The notes below the pieces were generated by a model. The model made no database searches, was not told the origin of the DNA, and was given only the letters and a program-made list of their open reading frames with translations. From Candidatus Accumulibacter cognatus (GTDB taxonomy: Bacteria > Pseudomonadota > Gammaproteobacteria > Burkholderiales > Rhodocyclaceae), in assembly GCA_013414765.1 (NCBI GenBank), contig CP058708.1, positions 491,553-555,552 on the forward strand: a stretch of DNA of 64,000 bases. The letters run 5' to 3'. The position numbers were made by a program, and so were the translations under genes. Within the stretch, counting starts at the first letter, position 1; the number at the start of each line of letters is the position of its first letter. Positions 22,489-32,007 of this stretch are shown here, one piece after another.

Positions 22489-24096
22489 ATGATTGATGCA
22501 AGCCTGCTCCCCGAACTGATCGCCAACTCGGCAAATCGCCAACCGGACGCCGTCGCGCTGACCTACGGCAAACAGTCGATGAGCTACTCCAAGCTCCAGC
22601 AAGCGATCGCTGGCTTCGCCGGCGGTCTGATCGCTCTCGGCCTGCAACGCGGCGAGCGGGTGGCGATCTACCTCGAAAAGCGGATGGAGACCGTCGTTGC
22701 GAGTTTTGGCGCCACTGCTGCCGGTTGCGTCTTCGTACCGCTGAACCCCCTGCTCAAGGCGGAGCAGGTGGCCTACATCATGCGCGACTGCAATGTACGG
22801 GCGCTTGTCACCTCGCCCGAACGCCTGCCGTTGCTGACTGCAACGCTCTCTGCATGCCATGATCTGCGGCACGTCATCCTGGTCAACGCCGACTCCTGGC
22901 CAGCCAGTACCGGCCCACTCGCCTGCCTGGGCTGGGACGATCTGCTGCAGGCGTCTTCTGCCGCCGGCCACCGGGTCATCGACACCGACATGGCGGCCAT
23001 CCTCTACACCTCGGGGAGTACGGGCAAACCGAAGGGGGTGGTTCTCTCGCACCGAAACATGGTCGCCGGCGCCAAAAGCGTTGCGAGCTATCTCGAAAAC
23101 AGCGCTGCCGACACGCTGCTGGCTGCCCTACCACTCTCTTTCGATGCCGGCTTCAGCCAGTTGACGACGGCATTTCACGCCGGTGCGCGCGTCGTGCTGC
23201 TCAATTACCTTCTGCCCCAGGATGTGCTCAAGGCTCTGGCGAAAGAAAGGGTGACCGGACTGACTGCGGTGCCACCGCTCTACATTCAGCTCTCGCAGCT
23301 CGCCTGGCCAGCGACCATTAACGAGCACCTGCGATATTTCGCCAATACCGGTGGGCGCATGCCACGCGAAACGCTGGCTGCCTTGCGCGCGCGCCTGCCA
23401 GCAAGCAAGCCCTATCTGATGTACGGCCTGACGGAAGCCTTCCGTTCGACCTACCTGCCGCCGGAGGAGGTGGACCGACGCCCGGATTCGATCGGCAAAG
23501 CCATCCCAAACGCCGAAATTCTCGTCCTGCGCGAAGATGGCTCGTCCTGCGCGGCCAACGAACCAGGCGAACTCGTCCATCGCGGCGCACTGGTGGGCAT
23601 GGGTTACTGGAACGACCACGAAAAAACCGCCGAGCGCTACAAACCGCTTCCCACGAATACGCCGGGTCGCGATGCCGGTCTGGTGCTGCCCGAGATCGCC
23701 GTGTTCTCGGGTGACACCGTGCGCAGGGATGAAGATGGTTTTCTCTATTTCATCGGTCGCCGCGACGAAATGATGAAAACGTCGGGCTACCGGGTCAGTC
23801 CCACCGAGGTCGAGGAAGTGATCTACGCCACTCGCCTGGTCGGCGAATGCGTTGCCTTTGGCGTCGAGCACGCAACGCTCGGGCAGGCCATCCAGGTGAT
23901 TGCCACGCCCGCCGCTGGCGACAGCCTCGATACCACCGCCCTGCTCGCCGACTGCCGTAACCGCATGCCTGCGTACATGGTGCCGGCAGGCATCATCGTG
24001 CGGTCGGGCCCCTTGCCGCGCAACCCCAACGGCAAGATCGACCGCAAGGCGCTGGCCAGTGAGTTTCTCGCGATGAAAGTGGCGGCAGATGAATAA
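22489..24096 (+). CDS. Acyl-CoA ligase (AMP-forming), exosortase A-associated
   Basis: A 535-residue adenylate-forming enzyme of the ANL superfamily. The P-loop motif is ILYTSGSTGKPKGVVLSHRN, with the A5 motif YLMYGLTEAFRSTYLPPEEV, the hinge SGDTVRRDEDGFLYFIGRRD and the catalytic lysine in NPNGKIDRKAL. The EAFRSTYLPPEEVDRRPDSI segment and pairing with the next gene match the family found beside exosortase A/PEP-CTERM loci, where it is thought to act in exopolysaccharide or sorting-related metabolism. The substrate is unknown. It overlaps the next gene by 8 bp. Confidence 0.85.
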   Translation: MIDASLLPELIANSANRQPDAVALTYGKQSMSYSKLQQAIAGFAGGLIALGLQRGERVAIYLEKRMETVVASFGATAAGCVFVPLNPLLKAEQVAYIMRDCNVRALVTSPERLPLLTATLSACHDLRHVILVNADSWPASTGPLACLGWDDLLQASSAAGHRVIDTDMAAILYTSGSTGKPKGVVLSHRNMVAGAKSVASYLENSAADTLLAALPLSFDAGFSQLTTAFHAGARVVLLNYLLPQDVLKALAKERVTGLTAVPPLYIQLSQLAWPATINEHLRYFANTGGRMPRETLAALRARLPASKPYLMYGLTEAFRSTYLPPEEVDRRPDSIGKAIPNAEILVLREDGSSCAANEPGELVHRGALVGMGYWNDHEKTAERYKPLPTNTPGRDAGLVLPEIAVFSGDTVRRDEDGFLYFIGRRDEMMKTSGYRVSPTEVEEVIYATRLVGECVAFGVEHATLGQAIQVIATPAAGDSLDTTALLADCRNRMPAYMVPAGIIVRSGPLPRNPNGKIDRKALASEFLAMKVAADE

Positions 24097-25327
24097 TCGA
24101 AGCTCTCCGGTACATGCAGTGATCAATCCGTTCCCGGTACAAAACGGTGAACTCATCGTCGGTGGCCTGCCGCTGTCGCGACTCGCCGCGCGTGTCGGGC
24201 AAACGCCGTTTTACGTTTACGACCGGCATTTGCTCACGCAACGAGTCGGCGAACTGCGGGCTGCTCTGCCGACAACCCTGAAACTGCACTACGCGATGAA
24301 GGCCAACCCGATGCCGGCGCTAGTCTGCCACATGGCCGGCCTGGTCGATGGCATCGACGTGGCATCGGCCGGCGAACTACAGGTTGCTCTCGACGCCGGG
24401 GCCAATCCGCGCGACATCAGCTTTGCCGGCCCGGGCAAACGGCGCAGCGAGTTGCAACAGGCGGTTGCGGCCGGCATCCTGATCAATATCGAATCGTTTC
24501 GTGAGGTTGTGGAACTGGCAGCCATTGGCGACGCGACGGGTTACACGGCACGCATTGCCGTACGCGTCAATCCCGATTTCGAACTCAAGAGTTCGGGAAT
24601 GAAAATGGGCGGCGGCGCCAAGCAATTTGGTGTGGATGCCGAACAAGTCCCCGGACTCCTGGCCGAGATCGGCCGCAGCGGCCTGGCCTTTGAAGGCTTC
24701 CACCTCTTTGCCGGCTCACAAAACCTCAGACCGGAAGCCATCGTCGAAGCGCAGGGCAAGAGCTATGAGTTGGCGTTGCGCCTGGCACAGGCTGCGCCAT
24801 CAACGGTCCGATTCCTCAACCTCGGCGGCGGGTTTGGCATCCCCTACTTCCCGGGCGAGCAGCCGCTCGACTTGGCACCCATCGGCGCCAATCTCGCCAA
24901 CATCGTCGAACGCGCTGGCCATGAATTGCCGGCGGCCGAGCTGGTCGTCGAACTGGGGCGTTATCTGGTGGGGGAGGCCGGCATCTACGTCACCCGCATC
25001 GTCGATCGCAAGGTCTCGCGCGGTCACACCTTCCTCGTCTGCGACGGCGGACTGCACCACCATCTCTCTGCATCGGGCAATTTCGGCCAGGTGATCCGCA
25101 AGAACTACCCCGTCGCCATTGGCAACCGGATGACGCCGACCGAACTCGAAACGGTATCGGTGGTAGGCCCGTTGTGCACGCCACTCGACCTGCTGGCTGA
25201 CCGAATGGCTCTGGCCACAGCACAAGCCGGAGATCTGGTCGTGATCTTCCAGTCGGGCGCCTATGGGATTACGGCCAGCCCGCAGGCCTTTCTCGGGCAT
25301 CCCGCCGGAATCGAATTGCTGGTCTGA
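24089..25327 (+). CDS. PLP-dependent decarboxylase, exosortase A system-associated
   Basis: A 412-residue fold-type III decarboxylase resembling diaminopimelate/ornithine decarboxylases. The PLP lysine is in LHYAMKANPMPALV, with DVASAGELQVALDAG, the glycine-rich NLGGGFGIPYFPG, and the C-terminal active-site region VVGPLCTPLDLLAD. Family members of this type accompany exosortase A clusters and probably decarboxylate an unknown amino acid. Overlap with the preceding ligase gene implies translational coupling. No exosortase (xrtA) gene lies in the window. Confidence 0.87.
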   Translation: MNNRSSPVHAVINPFPVQNGELIVGGLPLSRLAARVGQTPFYVYDRHLLTQRVGELRAALPTTLKLHYAMKANPMPALVCHMAGLVDGIDVASAGELQVALDAGANPRDISFAGPGKRRSELQQAVAAGILINIESFREVVELAAIGDATGYTARIAVRVNPDFELKSSGMKMGGGAKQFGVDAEQVPGLLAEIGRSGLAFEGFHLFAGSQNLRPEAIVEAQGKSYELALRLAQAAPSTVRFLNLGGGFGIPYFPGEQPLDLAPIGANLANIVERAGHELPAAELVVELGRYLVGEAGIYVTRIVDRKVSRGHTFLVCDGGLHHHLSASGNFGQVIRKNYPVAIGNRMTPTELETVSVVGPLCTPLDLLADRMALATAQAGDLVVIFQSGAYGITASPQAFLGHPAGIELLV

Positions 25328-25455
25328 GAACCCGTGAGAGACGCTCGGCAATCCGTCAATCAAGAACGTTTTTTCTTATCGAAATATTCAGGGAGACCCT
25401 CAAGAAATGGTTCCAGGCGACGTTTACTCGATCAGGATAAACAGGAGAAACGCTC

Positions 25456-26052
25456 ATGAAATCCGCTCTCGCTTCTCTTTTCCAGCGACTGATGATCGTC
25501 GGAACCACCCTCCTCTTGGTCAACAGCGTCGCTGCGGCCAGTTTCCTGCCGAGCAGTGCGCGTGTAGATAAAGGCCTGACGCTCTATCTGCCCAGTCCTG
25601 TGAAAGCCGCTGCTATCCCCTCCGGCACCCACATGGCGGACGACCGTGCCAATTTCCTCGGTCAGCTATCCCCGCTGGCCAGCGAACCCGTCTCCACCCA
25701 GATCAACCGTGAGAGCGTACCCTTCGACAGCAAACCTGGGCAGGGAGACGATAATGCCACCGATGAACAGCGCTTGCACACCCGGCAGAGCGATATCGAA
25801 CCAAGTCAGGCCGACTACTCGACGCCGGCGCCGGGCCACATCGACAGTTCGCATGCGGAATATGGCGGCCTCCACAACACCCACGACATCACCATGCAGC
25901 ACCAGGTGATCTGGGACAGTGGTCAGGACGGCGAATCCTCGTCTGCAACAGCGTTGGCCATCGTTGTGCTACTCCTTGGCGGCCTGGGATACGCGCAACT
26001 GCAGGGCAGGCCAGGCAAGCCACAGAAGCGGCGACCACTGTTTCCAGCATGA
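25456..26052 (+). CDS. Hypothetical exported protein with C-terminal membrane anchor
   Basis: Not recognised. The 198-residue product has an N-terminal signal peptide (LMIVGTTLLLVNSVAAASF), a polar, low-complexity middle rich in Ser, Asp, Gln and His, a hydrophobic span near the end (ATALAIVVLLLGGLGYAQL), and a basic tail (GKPQKRRPLFPA). This hydrophobic-then-basic ending recalls C-terminal sorting signals, but no Pro-Glu-Pro motif precedes it, so it is not a standard PEP-CTERM protein. CAGGAG precedes the ATG. It follows the two exosortase-associated genes by 128 bp. Confidence 0.65.
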   Translation: MKSALASLFQRLMIVGTTLLLVNSVAAASFLPSSARVDKGLTLYLPSPVKAAAIPSGTHMADDRANFLGQLSPLASEPVSTQINRESVPFDSKPGQGDDNATDEQRLHTRQSDIEPSQADYSTPAPGHIDSSHAEYGGLHNTHDITMQHQVIWDSGQDGESSSATALAIVVLLLGGLGYAQLQGRPGKPQKRRPLFPA

Positions 26053-26239
26053 GACGTACTGGCTGACTGGCTGGCTGGAGAAGAACCTCGCCGTACAGGT
26101 AACCCGGCTCCGGCTGGCTGTCCATACGGACCAGGATCGATCTGGATTGCCCGGAGCAGTATCTGTTTGGTTTGCACGCACTTCTTGTTAGAATCGACCG
26201 GTTAAGTGATACCCAACCGCGGCAAGGCAAACCATAACC

Positions 26240-27475
26240 ATGCGCTCGAACTCTCCCAAGCCTTTACGGGCGCCCTTCCCTGTCTTGATGACCGGCTTGC
26301 TCCTGGCCTGCACAGTCGTCCCGGCCATGGCAGACGAGATCTCTGAGGTGCGGCGCCTATTGAAACAGGGGCAGCCGGCAGAAGCCCTCACAAAGATTGA
26401 TGCCTACATTGCAAGCCGGCCGAGAGAGGCACAGGGGCGATTTCTGAAGGGACTGATCCTCGTGGAGATGGACCGTCCGAGCGAAGCCTTTGTCGTGTTC
26501 AGCGAGCTCAACGAGGACTATCCGGAACTACCGGAGCCCTATAACAACCTGGCTGTTCTGTACGCCCGGGAAAAGCAGTACGAAAAAGCTCGTACAGCAC
26601 TCGAGATGGCGATCAGGACCGATCCAGGCTATGCGATCGCCCGCGAAAACCTCGGTGACGTCTACGCCAGGCTTGCCAGCGAATCTTATGGTCAGGCGCT
26701 GCAACTTGATCCTGCCAACAAACTGGCGAAGTCCAAGCTGTCCAGACTGCGGGAACTCAACCTCGGTGCGTCAGGCGGCGATACCGGCAGACCGGGCACG
26801 ACGTTGCAACCAGCCTCTGGATCATCGCGAACGACCGGAGCCGCGCCAAGCAGAGGGTCTGCTGCGCCGCTGCCCACCTCCAACACGGCCGCAACCAAGC
26901 CCGTGACAAAGGTAACGCCAATCGCCTCGGCCGAAATACTGCCGGAAAAACCGGCACAGAAACCTGCGGAGGCCAAAGTCGATCCTCTCCAGCACTCCTC
27001 GACCACAGTCATCGCCGAGCGAACTGCTGTGCGCCAGGACTCGGAACGAGGGGTCGAGGCAGGGGGTTGGGATTTGCTGTTCAGCCCCTACACGCTCCAT
27101 TACAACCCCGACAAGGATCACAAACCCGTGGTCATGCTGGGCCTCAACAAAGCACTGGAAGGGCGCTGGTTTGCCGGTGGAGTCGTGTTCTCCAACTCCT
27201 TCGGGCAACCAAGCACCTACGTCTATGCCGGGCAGCGCTACGTCGATCCCTTCGGCTTCGAGAACTGGTACCTGCAGTGGACAGCGGGTCTCCTTTACGG
27301 TTATGTCGGTGAGTACGAGGACAAGGTACCGCTGAACTACAAGGGCTTTTCACCAGGATTGGTGCCCAGTATCGGCTACCGGTTCAACAAGTACGTGTAT
27401 GGCGAACTCGACTTCCTGGGCGCTGCGGGACTGATGTTCACCGTGGTCGCCCCGCTGCCGAAGGACTGGCCCTGA
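26240..27475 (+). CDS. Exported TPR protein with C-terminal outer-membrane-like domain
   Basis: A 411-residue protein: signal peptide (LMTGLLLACTVVPAMADE), three or so TPR units at about 30-160 (LPEPYNNLAVLYAREKQYEK and neighbours), and a low-complexity Pro/Ala/Thr linker at about 170-270. The C-terminal ~135-residue domain begins WDLLFSPYTLHYNPDKDHKP and contains VFSNSFGQPSTYVYAGQRYV, GLLYGYVGEYEDKVPLNYKG and FSPGLVPSIGYRF. This aromatic, beta-rich end matches a family of uncharacterised outer-membrane proteins that is usually found alone. The fusion to TPR repeats is unusual. Function unknown; periplasmic or outer-membrane location inferred. Confidence 0.7.
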   Translation: MRSNSPKPLRAPFPVLMTGLLLACTVVPAMADEISEVRRLLKQGQPAEALTKIDAYIASRPREAQGRFLKGLILVEMDRPSEAFVVFSELNEDYPELPEPYNNLAVLYAREKQYEKARTALEMAIRTDPGYAIARENLGDVYARLASESYGQALQLDPANKLAKSKLSRLRELNLGASGGDTGRPGTTLQPASGSSRTTGAAPSRGSAAPLPTSNTAATKPVTKVTPIASAEILPEKPAQKPAEAKVDPLQHSSTTVIAERTAVRQDSERGVEAGGWDLLFSPYTLHYNPDKDHKPVVMLGLNKALEGRWFAGGVVFSNSFGQPSTYVYAGQRYVDPFGFENWYLQWTAGLLYGYVGEYEDKVPLNYKGFSPGLVPSIGYRFNKYVYGELDFLGAAGLMFTVVAPLPKDWP

Positions 27476-27614
27476 GCCACCGCCGATGCTGCGCCTGTAA
27501 CACAAGACCTCAAGACCTGGTGCGAAAATGCTCGTTGCGTTTGCCAGTCCAACGCTTTAGTCGCTCCCCAGTCTGCCTGGTAACCGCGTTCGCTTCCCAA
27601 TCTTGAGTCTTGCC

Positions 27615-28781
27615 ATGCTGTCGCCCTTGCTCCGCCGCCTACTGATTGCGCTTCTGATATTGCTGCTGATTGCGTCCGGTATCTGGTGGGCAAACCGCCC
27701 CAAACCGGTTGCCGTGGTGCTCAAGGAGATCGAGCGCGGCCTAGTTGAATCGACGATCGCCAATACCCGCGCCGGAACGATTGAAGCTTGTCAGCGCACC
27801 CGCCTATCGACGATTACCGGTGGCCGTATCGAGATTTTGGCGGTCAAGGAAGGAGACCGTGTCAACAAGGGCCAACTGCTAATGAAGCTGTGGAACGACG
27901 ACCAGCAGGCGCAGAGCGCATTGGCCATCGCGCAGGTCGCGACGGCCCGCCACCGCATCAACGAGGCCTGCGCCGTAGCCACCAATGCAGAACGCGAAGC
28001 CGAACGGCAGTCGGCGCTGCACGCCAAAGGTTTTGTCTCGGGCGCCAGGGAGGACAGCGCGCGCACCGAAGCGCTCGCCCGACGTGCCGGCTGCGAGGCC
28101 GCCCGCGCCGACCTGGCACAAGCCGAGACCAGGGTCAACCTGACGCGCGTCGAGCAGGGACGGACGGTACTCTATGCACCATTTGCCGGTACCATCGCCA
28201 AGATTGTCGGCGAGGTCGGTGAGTTCTCGACGCCATCGCCGCCCGGCGTGCCGACACCACCGGCGATTGACCTGATCGACGATTCCTGTCTGTACGTCAA
28301 GGCCCCGATGGACGAAGTCGATGCGCCCAGGATCAGCGCTGGACAGCCGGTTCGCATCAGTCTCGACGCGCTGCCGCGGCAATCCTTTCCAGGCCGGGTC
28401 AGGCGCGTCGCACCGTACGTCTCAGCCGTTGAAAAACAGGCACGTACCGTCGATATCGAGGCCACCCTCGATGACCCGAGCGCACCGGGCAAGCTTCTGG
28501 TCGGCTATAGCGCCGATATCGAAGTGATTCTGGCGGTTCGCGATCAGGCCGTGCGCGTTCCCACCCCGGCGCTATTCGAAGGCAGTCGGGTGCTGGTCGC
28601 GGACGCAGACGGCACACTCCATGAACGCCGGATCAGGACCGGTCTCGCCAACTGGGAGTTTACCGAGGTCATCGAGGGCCTGGCGACCGGCGAACGCGTG
28701 GTGACCTCGCTCGAGCGTGCAGGCGTCAAGGCAGGTGCGCATTACTCGGTCGAAACCAGGCCAGCCGCAGCCGGCAAGTAA
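27615..28781 (+). CDS. Periplasmic adaptor (HlyD/MacA-like membrane fusion protein)
   Basis: A 388-residue membrane fusion protein with one N-terminal span (LLIALLILLLIASGIWWANR), a biotinyl-lipoyl-like half motif (GGRIEILAVKEGDRVNKGQL), an alpha-helical hairpin region (about 90-170) and a beta-barrel/lipoyl second half (TVLYAPFAGTIAKIVGEVGE). It is first in a four-gene operon with an ATPase and two FtsX-type permeases, so it should link the inner-membrane ABC complex to an outer-membrane channel. ATG 27615 was preferred to TTG 27603; neither has a clear ribosome-binding site. Confidence 0.85.
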   Translation: MLSPLLRRLLIALLILLLIASGIWWANRPKPVAVVLKEIERGLVESTIANTRAGTIEACQRTRLSTITGGRIEILAVKEGDRVNKGQLLMKLWNDDQQAQSALAIAQVATARHRINEACAVATNAEREAERQSALHAKGFVSGAREDSARTEALARRAGCEAARADLAQAETRVNLTRVEQGRTVLYAPFAGTIAKIVGEVGEFSTPSPPGVPTPPAIDLIDDSCLYVKAPMDEVDAPRISAGQPVRISLDALPRQSFPGRVRRVAPYVSAVEKQARTVDIEATLDDPSAPGKLLVGYSADIEVILAVRDQAVRVPTPALFEGSRVLVADADGTLHERRIRTGLANWEFTEVIEGLATGERVVTSLERAGVKAGAHYSVETRPAAAGK

Positions 28782-29486
28782 ATGATGAGCGCGGCGCTGA
28801 TCGAACTCTCCGGGATCGAGCGGGTTTTTCACCTCGGCGATAGTGAAGTGCACGCCTTGCGCCATCTCGACGTCCGCGTTGCTGCAAGCGAATACGTGGC
28901 CGTGATGGGTCCATCCGGCTCGGGCAAATCGACGTTGCTCAACCTGCTTGGCCTGCTCGACCGCCCGAATGCAGGGACTTATCGTCTTGCGGGTTGCGAC
29001 GTCACCACACTCTCTGCCAAAGAACAGGCACGCGTGCGCAGCGAGCGGATCGGCTTCGTCTTTCAGAGCTTTCATCTGGTGCCACGCCTTACCGCCGCTG
29101 AAAACATCGCGCTGCCAATGATACTGGCGGGCATCGCCCCCCCCCGGCGTGCCGAGCGTGTCGCCCGCGCACTGCGAGACTACGGCCTGGAGAACCGCGC
29201 CAACCATCGTCCGGATCAGCTCTCGGGTGGACAGCGCCAGCGCGTCGCGATTGCCCGTGCAACAATCATGCAACCGGCGCTGATCCTCGCCGACGAACCC
29301 ACCGGTAACCTCGATCGCAACACCGGCGAAGAAGTGATGCGTCTGCTCGAAGGACTCAACGATCAGGGCGTCACGCTGATCGTCGTCACCCACGATGGCG
29401 ACCTTGGCGCACGCGCGCGACGCCAATTGTTGATGGCGGATGGTGTCCTGGAACAGGATCGATGGCGCAGCCCCAGGGTTGACTGA
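28782..29486 (+). CDS. ABC transporter ATP-binding protein (MacB/LolD type)
   Basis: A 234-residue nucleotide-binding subunit. Walker A is GPSGSGKST, the Q-loop is [13 protein letters not shown], the signature [14 protein letters not shown] and Walker [13 protein letters not shown], followed by the H-loop VVTHD. The Q-loop and the DEPTGNLD context place it in the MacB/LolD/FtsE group, which energises FtsX-type permeases. The gene begins at the base following the adaptor stop and is followed after 3 bp by the first permease. Confidence 0.93.
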   Translation: MMSAALIELSGIERVFHLGDSEVHALRHLDVRVAASEYVAVMGPSGSGKSTLLNLLGLLDRPNAGTYRLAGCDVTTLSAKEQARVRSERIGFVFQSFHLVPRLTAAENIALPMILAGIAPPRRAERVARALRDYGLENRANHRPDQLSGGQRQRVAIARATIMQPALILADEPTGNLDRNTGEEVMRLLEGLNDQGVTLIVVTHDGDLGARARRQLLMADGVLEQDRWRSPRVD

Positions 29487-29489
29487 CGC

Positions 29490-30698
29490 ATGCGTGCTCC
29501 CGACCTGATCCGTTTCGCCCGCGACGCGGCGACCGGTAACCCTCTACGCACCTTTCTCCTGGTGCTGGCCATGGCCATCGGCGTCGCTGCCGTGGTGGTG
29601 TTGACGGCGCTCGGCGATGGCGCACGCCGCTACGTGTTGAACCAATTCGCGTCGATTGGTAGCAATCTGGTGATCGTCCTGCCCGGCCGCTCGCAAACCG
29701 GCGGCTTCAACCCCGGTAACGCCATCACCAGCACGCCACGCGATCTGACCATCGACGATGCCCAGGCACTGCGGCGCGCCAGCGCCGTGCACCGCGTAGC
29801 GCCACTGACGGTCGGCACTTCCGAGATCAGCTTCGGCGGCAAACTGCGCGAAGTCATGGTGGCTGGAACCACCGCCGAATTCATCGAGGTTCGCCGCCTG
29901 ACGCTCGCGCAAGGGCGCTTCCTGCCACAGGGCGACTGGCGGCGGGGAGTATCCGAAGCCGTCATCGGAGCCAAGATACGCAATGAAATGTTCGCTCGCG
30001 AGGAGGCGCTCGGCCAGATGGTACGTATCGGTGACCGGCGTTTCCGCATCGTCGGCGTTCTAGCGTCGACCGGCCAGGGGCTGGGCATGAACACCGACGA
30101 GTTGGTGATCGTACCGGTGTCGCTGGCGCAAGCCATGTTCAACAGCAACACCCTGTTCCGCATCCTCGTCGAGGCCAGCAGCCGGGACAGTATCGACCAG
30201 GCCAAGGTACAGTTGGCTGAAATCATCCAACTCCGCCATGAGGGCGAACAGGACGTCACGATCATTACCCAGGATGCCGTCCTCGCCACCTTCGACCGCC
30301 TGCTCGGAACCATGACCATCGCCGTTGCCGGAATTGCAGCAATCAGCCTGGCCGTTGCCGGCATTCTGGTGATGAACGTGATGCTCGTCTCGGTCACCCA
30401 GCGCACCACGGAAATCGGCCTGCTCAAGGCACTCGGTGCCACTGGCGCAACGATTCGCAACGCCTTTCTGACCGAGGCGGCGATGTTGTCGGTAACAGGT
30501 GCCCTGCTCGGCTGGGTGCTTGGGCTGGCCATGGCGGCGATCATCCGCCAGCTCTATCCCGAATTTCCTGCCTTTCCGCCAGACTGGGCGGTACTGGCCG
30601 GACTCGGCACCGCGCTTGCTACCGGCATCCTGTTTGGTGTACTGCCGGCACGGCAAGCGGCGCGGCTCGATCCCGTACAGTCGCTGTCGAAACGCTGA
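29490..30698 (+). CDS. ABC transporter permease (MacB/FtsX type), first of two
   Basis: A 402-residue permease with the MacB topology: one N-terminal span (TFLLVLAMAIGVAAVVVLTA), a large periplasmic domain (about 45-270), and three C-terminal spans with the FtsX signature (TTEIGLLKALGATGATIRNA). Unlike MacB it lacks a fused ATPase; this is supplied by the preceding gene. A second, related permease follows 12 bp downstream, so the transporter is probably a heterodimer. The substrate cannot be deduced. Confidence 0.9.
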   Translation: MRAPDLIRFARDAATGNPLRTFLLVLAMAIGVAAVVVLTALGDGARRYVLNQFASIGSNLVIVLPGRSQTGGFNPGNAITSTPRDLTIDDAQALRRASAVHRVAPLTVGTSEISFGGKLREVMVAGTTAEFIEVRRLTLAQGRFLPQGDWRRGVSEAVIGAKIRNEMFAREEALGQMVRIGDRRFRIVGVLASTGQGLGMNTDELVIVPVSLAQAMFNSNTLFRILVEASSRDSIDQAKVQLAEIIQLRHEGEQDVTIITQDAVLATFDRLLGTMTIAVAGIAAISLAVAGILVMNVMLVSVTQRTTEIGLLKALGATGATIRNAFLTEAAMLSVTGALLGWVLGLAMAAIIRQLYPEFPAFPPDWAVLAGLGTALATGILFGVLPARQAARLDPVQSLSKR

Positions 30699-30710
30699 GC
30701 TGCTGCAAGC

Positions 30711-31916
30711 ATGATTCGCCCTGGTGACGGACTACGACTCGCCTTGCGTGCCATGACCGCACACCGCCTGCGCAGCTTTCTGACCCTCCTCGAGATCGCC
30801 GTCGGGATCGCCGCCGTGATCTTACTGACCTCGATCGGAGAAGGAATCCATCGTTTTGTTCTGGCCGAATTCACGCAGTTCGGCACCAACGTGATCAGCG
30901 TTGCTCCGGGCAAGGTCAAGACCTCCGGCCCTGCGCCGACCGGCATCCCGACCTCGGTGCGGCCGCTGACCCTGGAGGATGCCCACGCTCTCGGACGCCT
31001 GCCACATATCACGGGCATGACCGCAACCGTATGGGGCAACACCGAGATTAATGCCAACGGCCGCCTGCGCCGCACCACCGTCAACGGAGTCAGCGCCGAA
31101 ATGCTGAAGGTGTTCGGCATCCGGGTCAGCAGCGGCCAGTTCCTGCCGGCCGAAGATGCCGATCACGCACGCGCCTTCATCGTTCTCGGTGCGAAGCTCA
31201 AGGAGGAATTGTTTGGCACCGGCAACCCCCTGGGTGCGCGGGTCCGCGTGGGCGGCCTAACCTTTCGCGTCATCGGTATCCTCGAGGCCAAGGGGCAATT
31301 TCTCGGTATCGATCTTGACGACGCTGCCTACATCCCGACGGCCCGTGCGCTCGAACTCTACAACCGCGACGGGTTGATGAAGATCGATATGTCATACGAG
31401 GAGGGAATGCCCGCCGCCGACGTCAGCGCACTGGTCAAGGCAACACTCACGGCACGTCACGGACGCGAGGATTTCACCATTACGACACAGGAAGATATGC
31501 TGCAGACGCTGTCGAACATCCTTGATGTTCTGACCATGGCGGTTGGTGCATTGGGCAGCATTTCGCTGCTCGTCGGCGGCGTGGGCATCGTCACCATCAT
31601 GACCATCGCGGTTTCCGAACGTACCGGCGAAATCGGCCTGCTGGTCGCTCTTGGGGCACCACGCCGCACCATCCTCAGCCTGTTTCTTGGCGAGGCCGTC
31701 GTGCTCTCGGCACTCGGCGGGCTGTTCGGACTGCTCCTCGGCGTCGGAATCGCGCAGTTGCTGCACCTGCTGCTGCCGGCGCTGCCGGTGCATACGCCAC
31801 TCAGTTTCATCGTCCTCGCCGAAAACATCGCGATCGCGATTGGCCTGCTCGCGGGCGTGTTGCCGGCCCGGCGCGCAGCACGGCTAAACGCTGTCGATGC
31901 GCTGCGTGCGGAATGA
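30711..31916 (+). CDS. ABC transporter permease (MacB/FtsX type), second of two
   Basis: A 401-residue paralogue of the preceding permease with the same layout: N-terminal span (FLTLLEIAVGIAAVILLTSI), periplasmic domain containing FGTNVISVAPGKVKTSG, and three C-terminal spans with GEIGLLVALGAPRRTILSLF. It completes the adaptor-ATPase-permease-permease operon. No outer-membrane TolC-type gene is adjacent. About 90 bp after its stop the ISKra4-type element begins. Confidence 0.9.
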   Translation: MIRPGDGLRLALRAMTAHRLRSFLTLLEIAVGIAAVILLTSIGEGIHRFVLAEFTQFGTNVISVAPGKVKTSGPAPTGIPTSVRPLTLEDAHALGRLPHITGMTATVWGNTEINANGRLRRTTVNGVSAEMLKVFGIRVSSGQFLPAEDADHARAFIVLGAKLKEELFGTGNPLGARVRVGGLTFRVIGILEAKGQFLGIDLDDAAYIPTARALELYNRDGLMKIDMSYEEGMPAADVSALVKATLTARHGREDFTITTQEDMLQTLSNILDVLTMAVGALGSISLLVGGVGIVTIMTIAVSERTGEIGLLVALGAPRRTILSLFLGEAVVLSALGGLFGLLLGVGIAQLLHLLLPALPVHTPLSFIVLAENIAIAIGLLAGVLPARRAARLNAVDALRAE

Positions 31917-32007
31917 AATCATCTGACCATCGGATCCGCTGCCGCGCGGCGAATTCCACCCCTTATCCGACGTATCGATGGTATGAGTGACACTGCGCGT
32001 TTTTGGG

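Noticed and set aside
25456-26052. Canonical PEP-CTERM protein
   Set aside because: No Pro-Glu-Pro motif precedes the C-terminal hydrophobic span.
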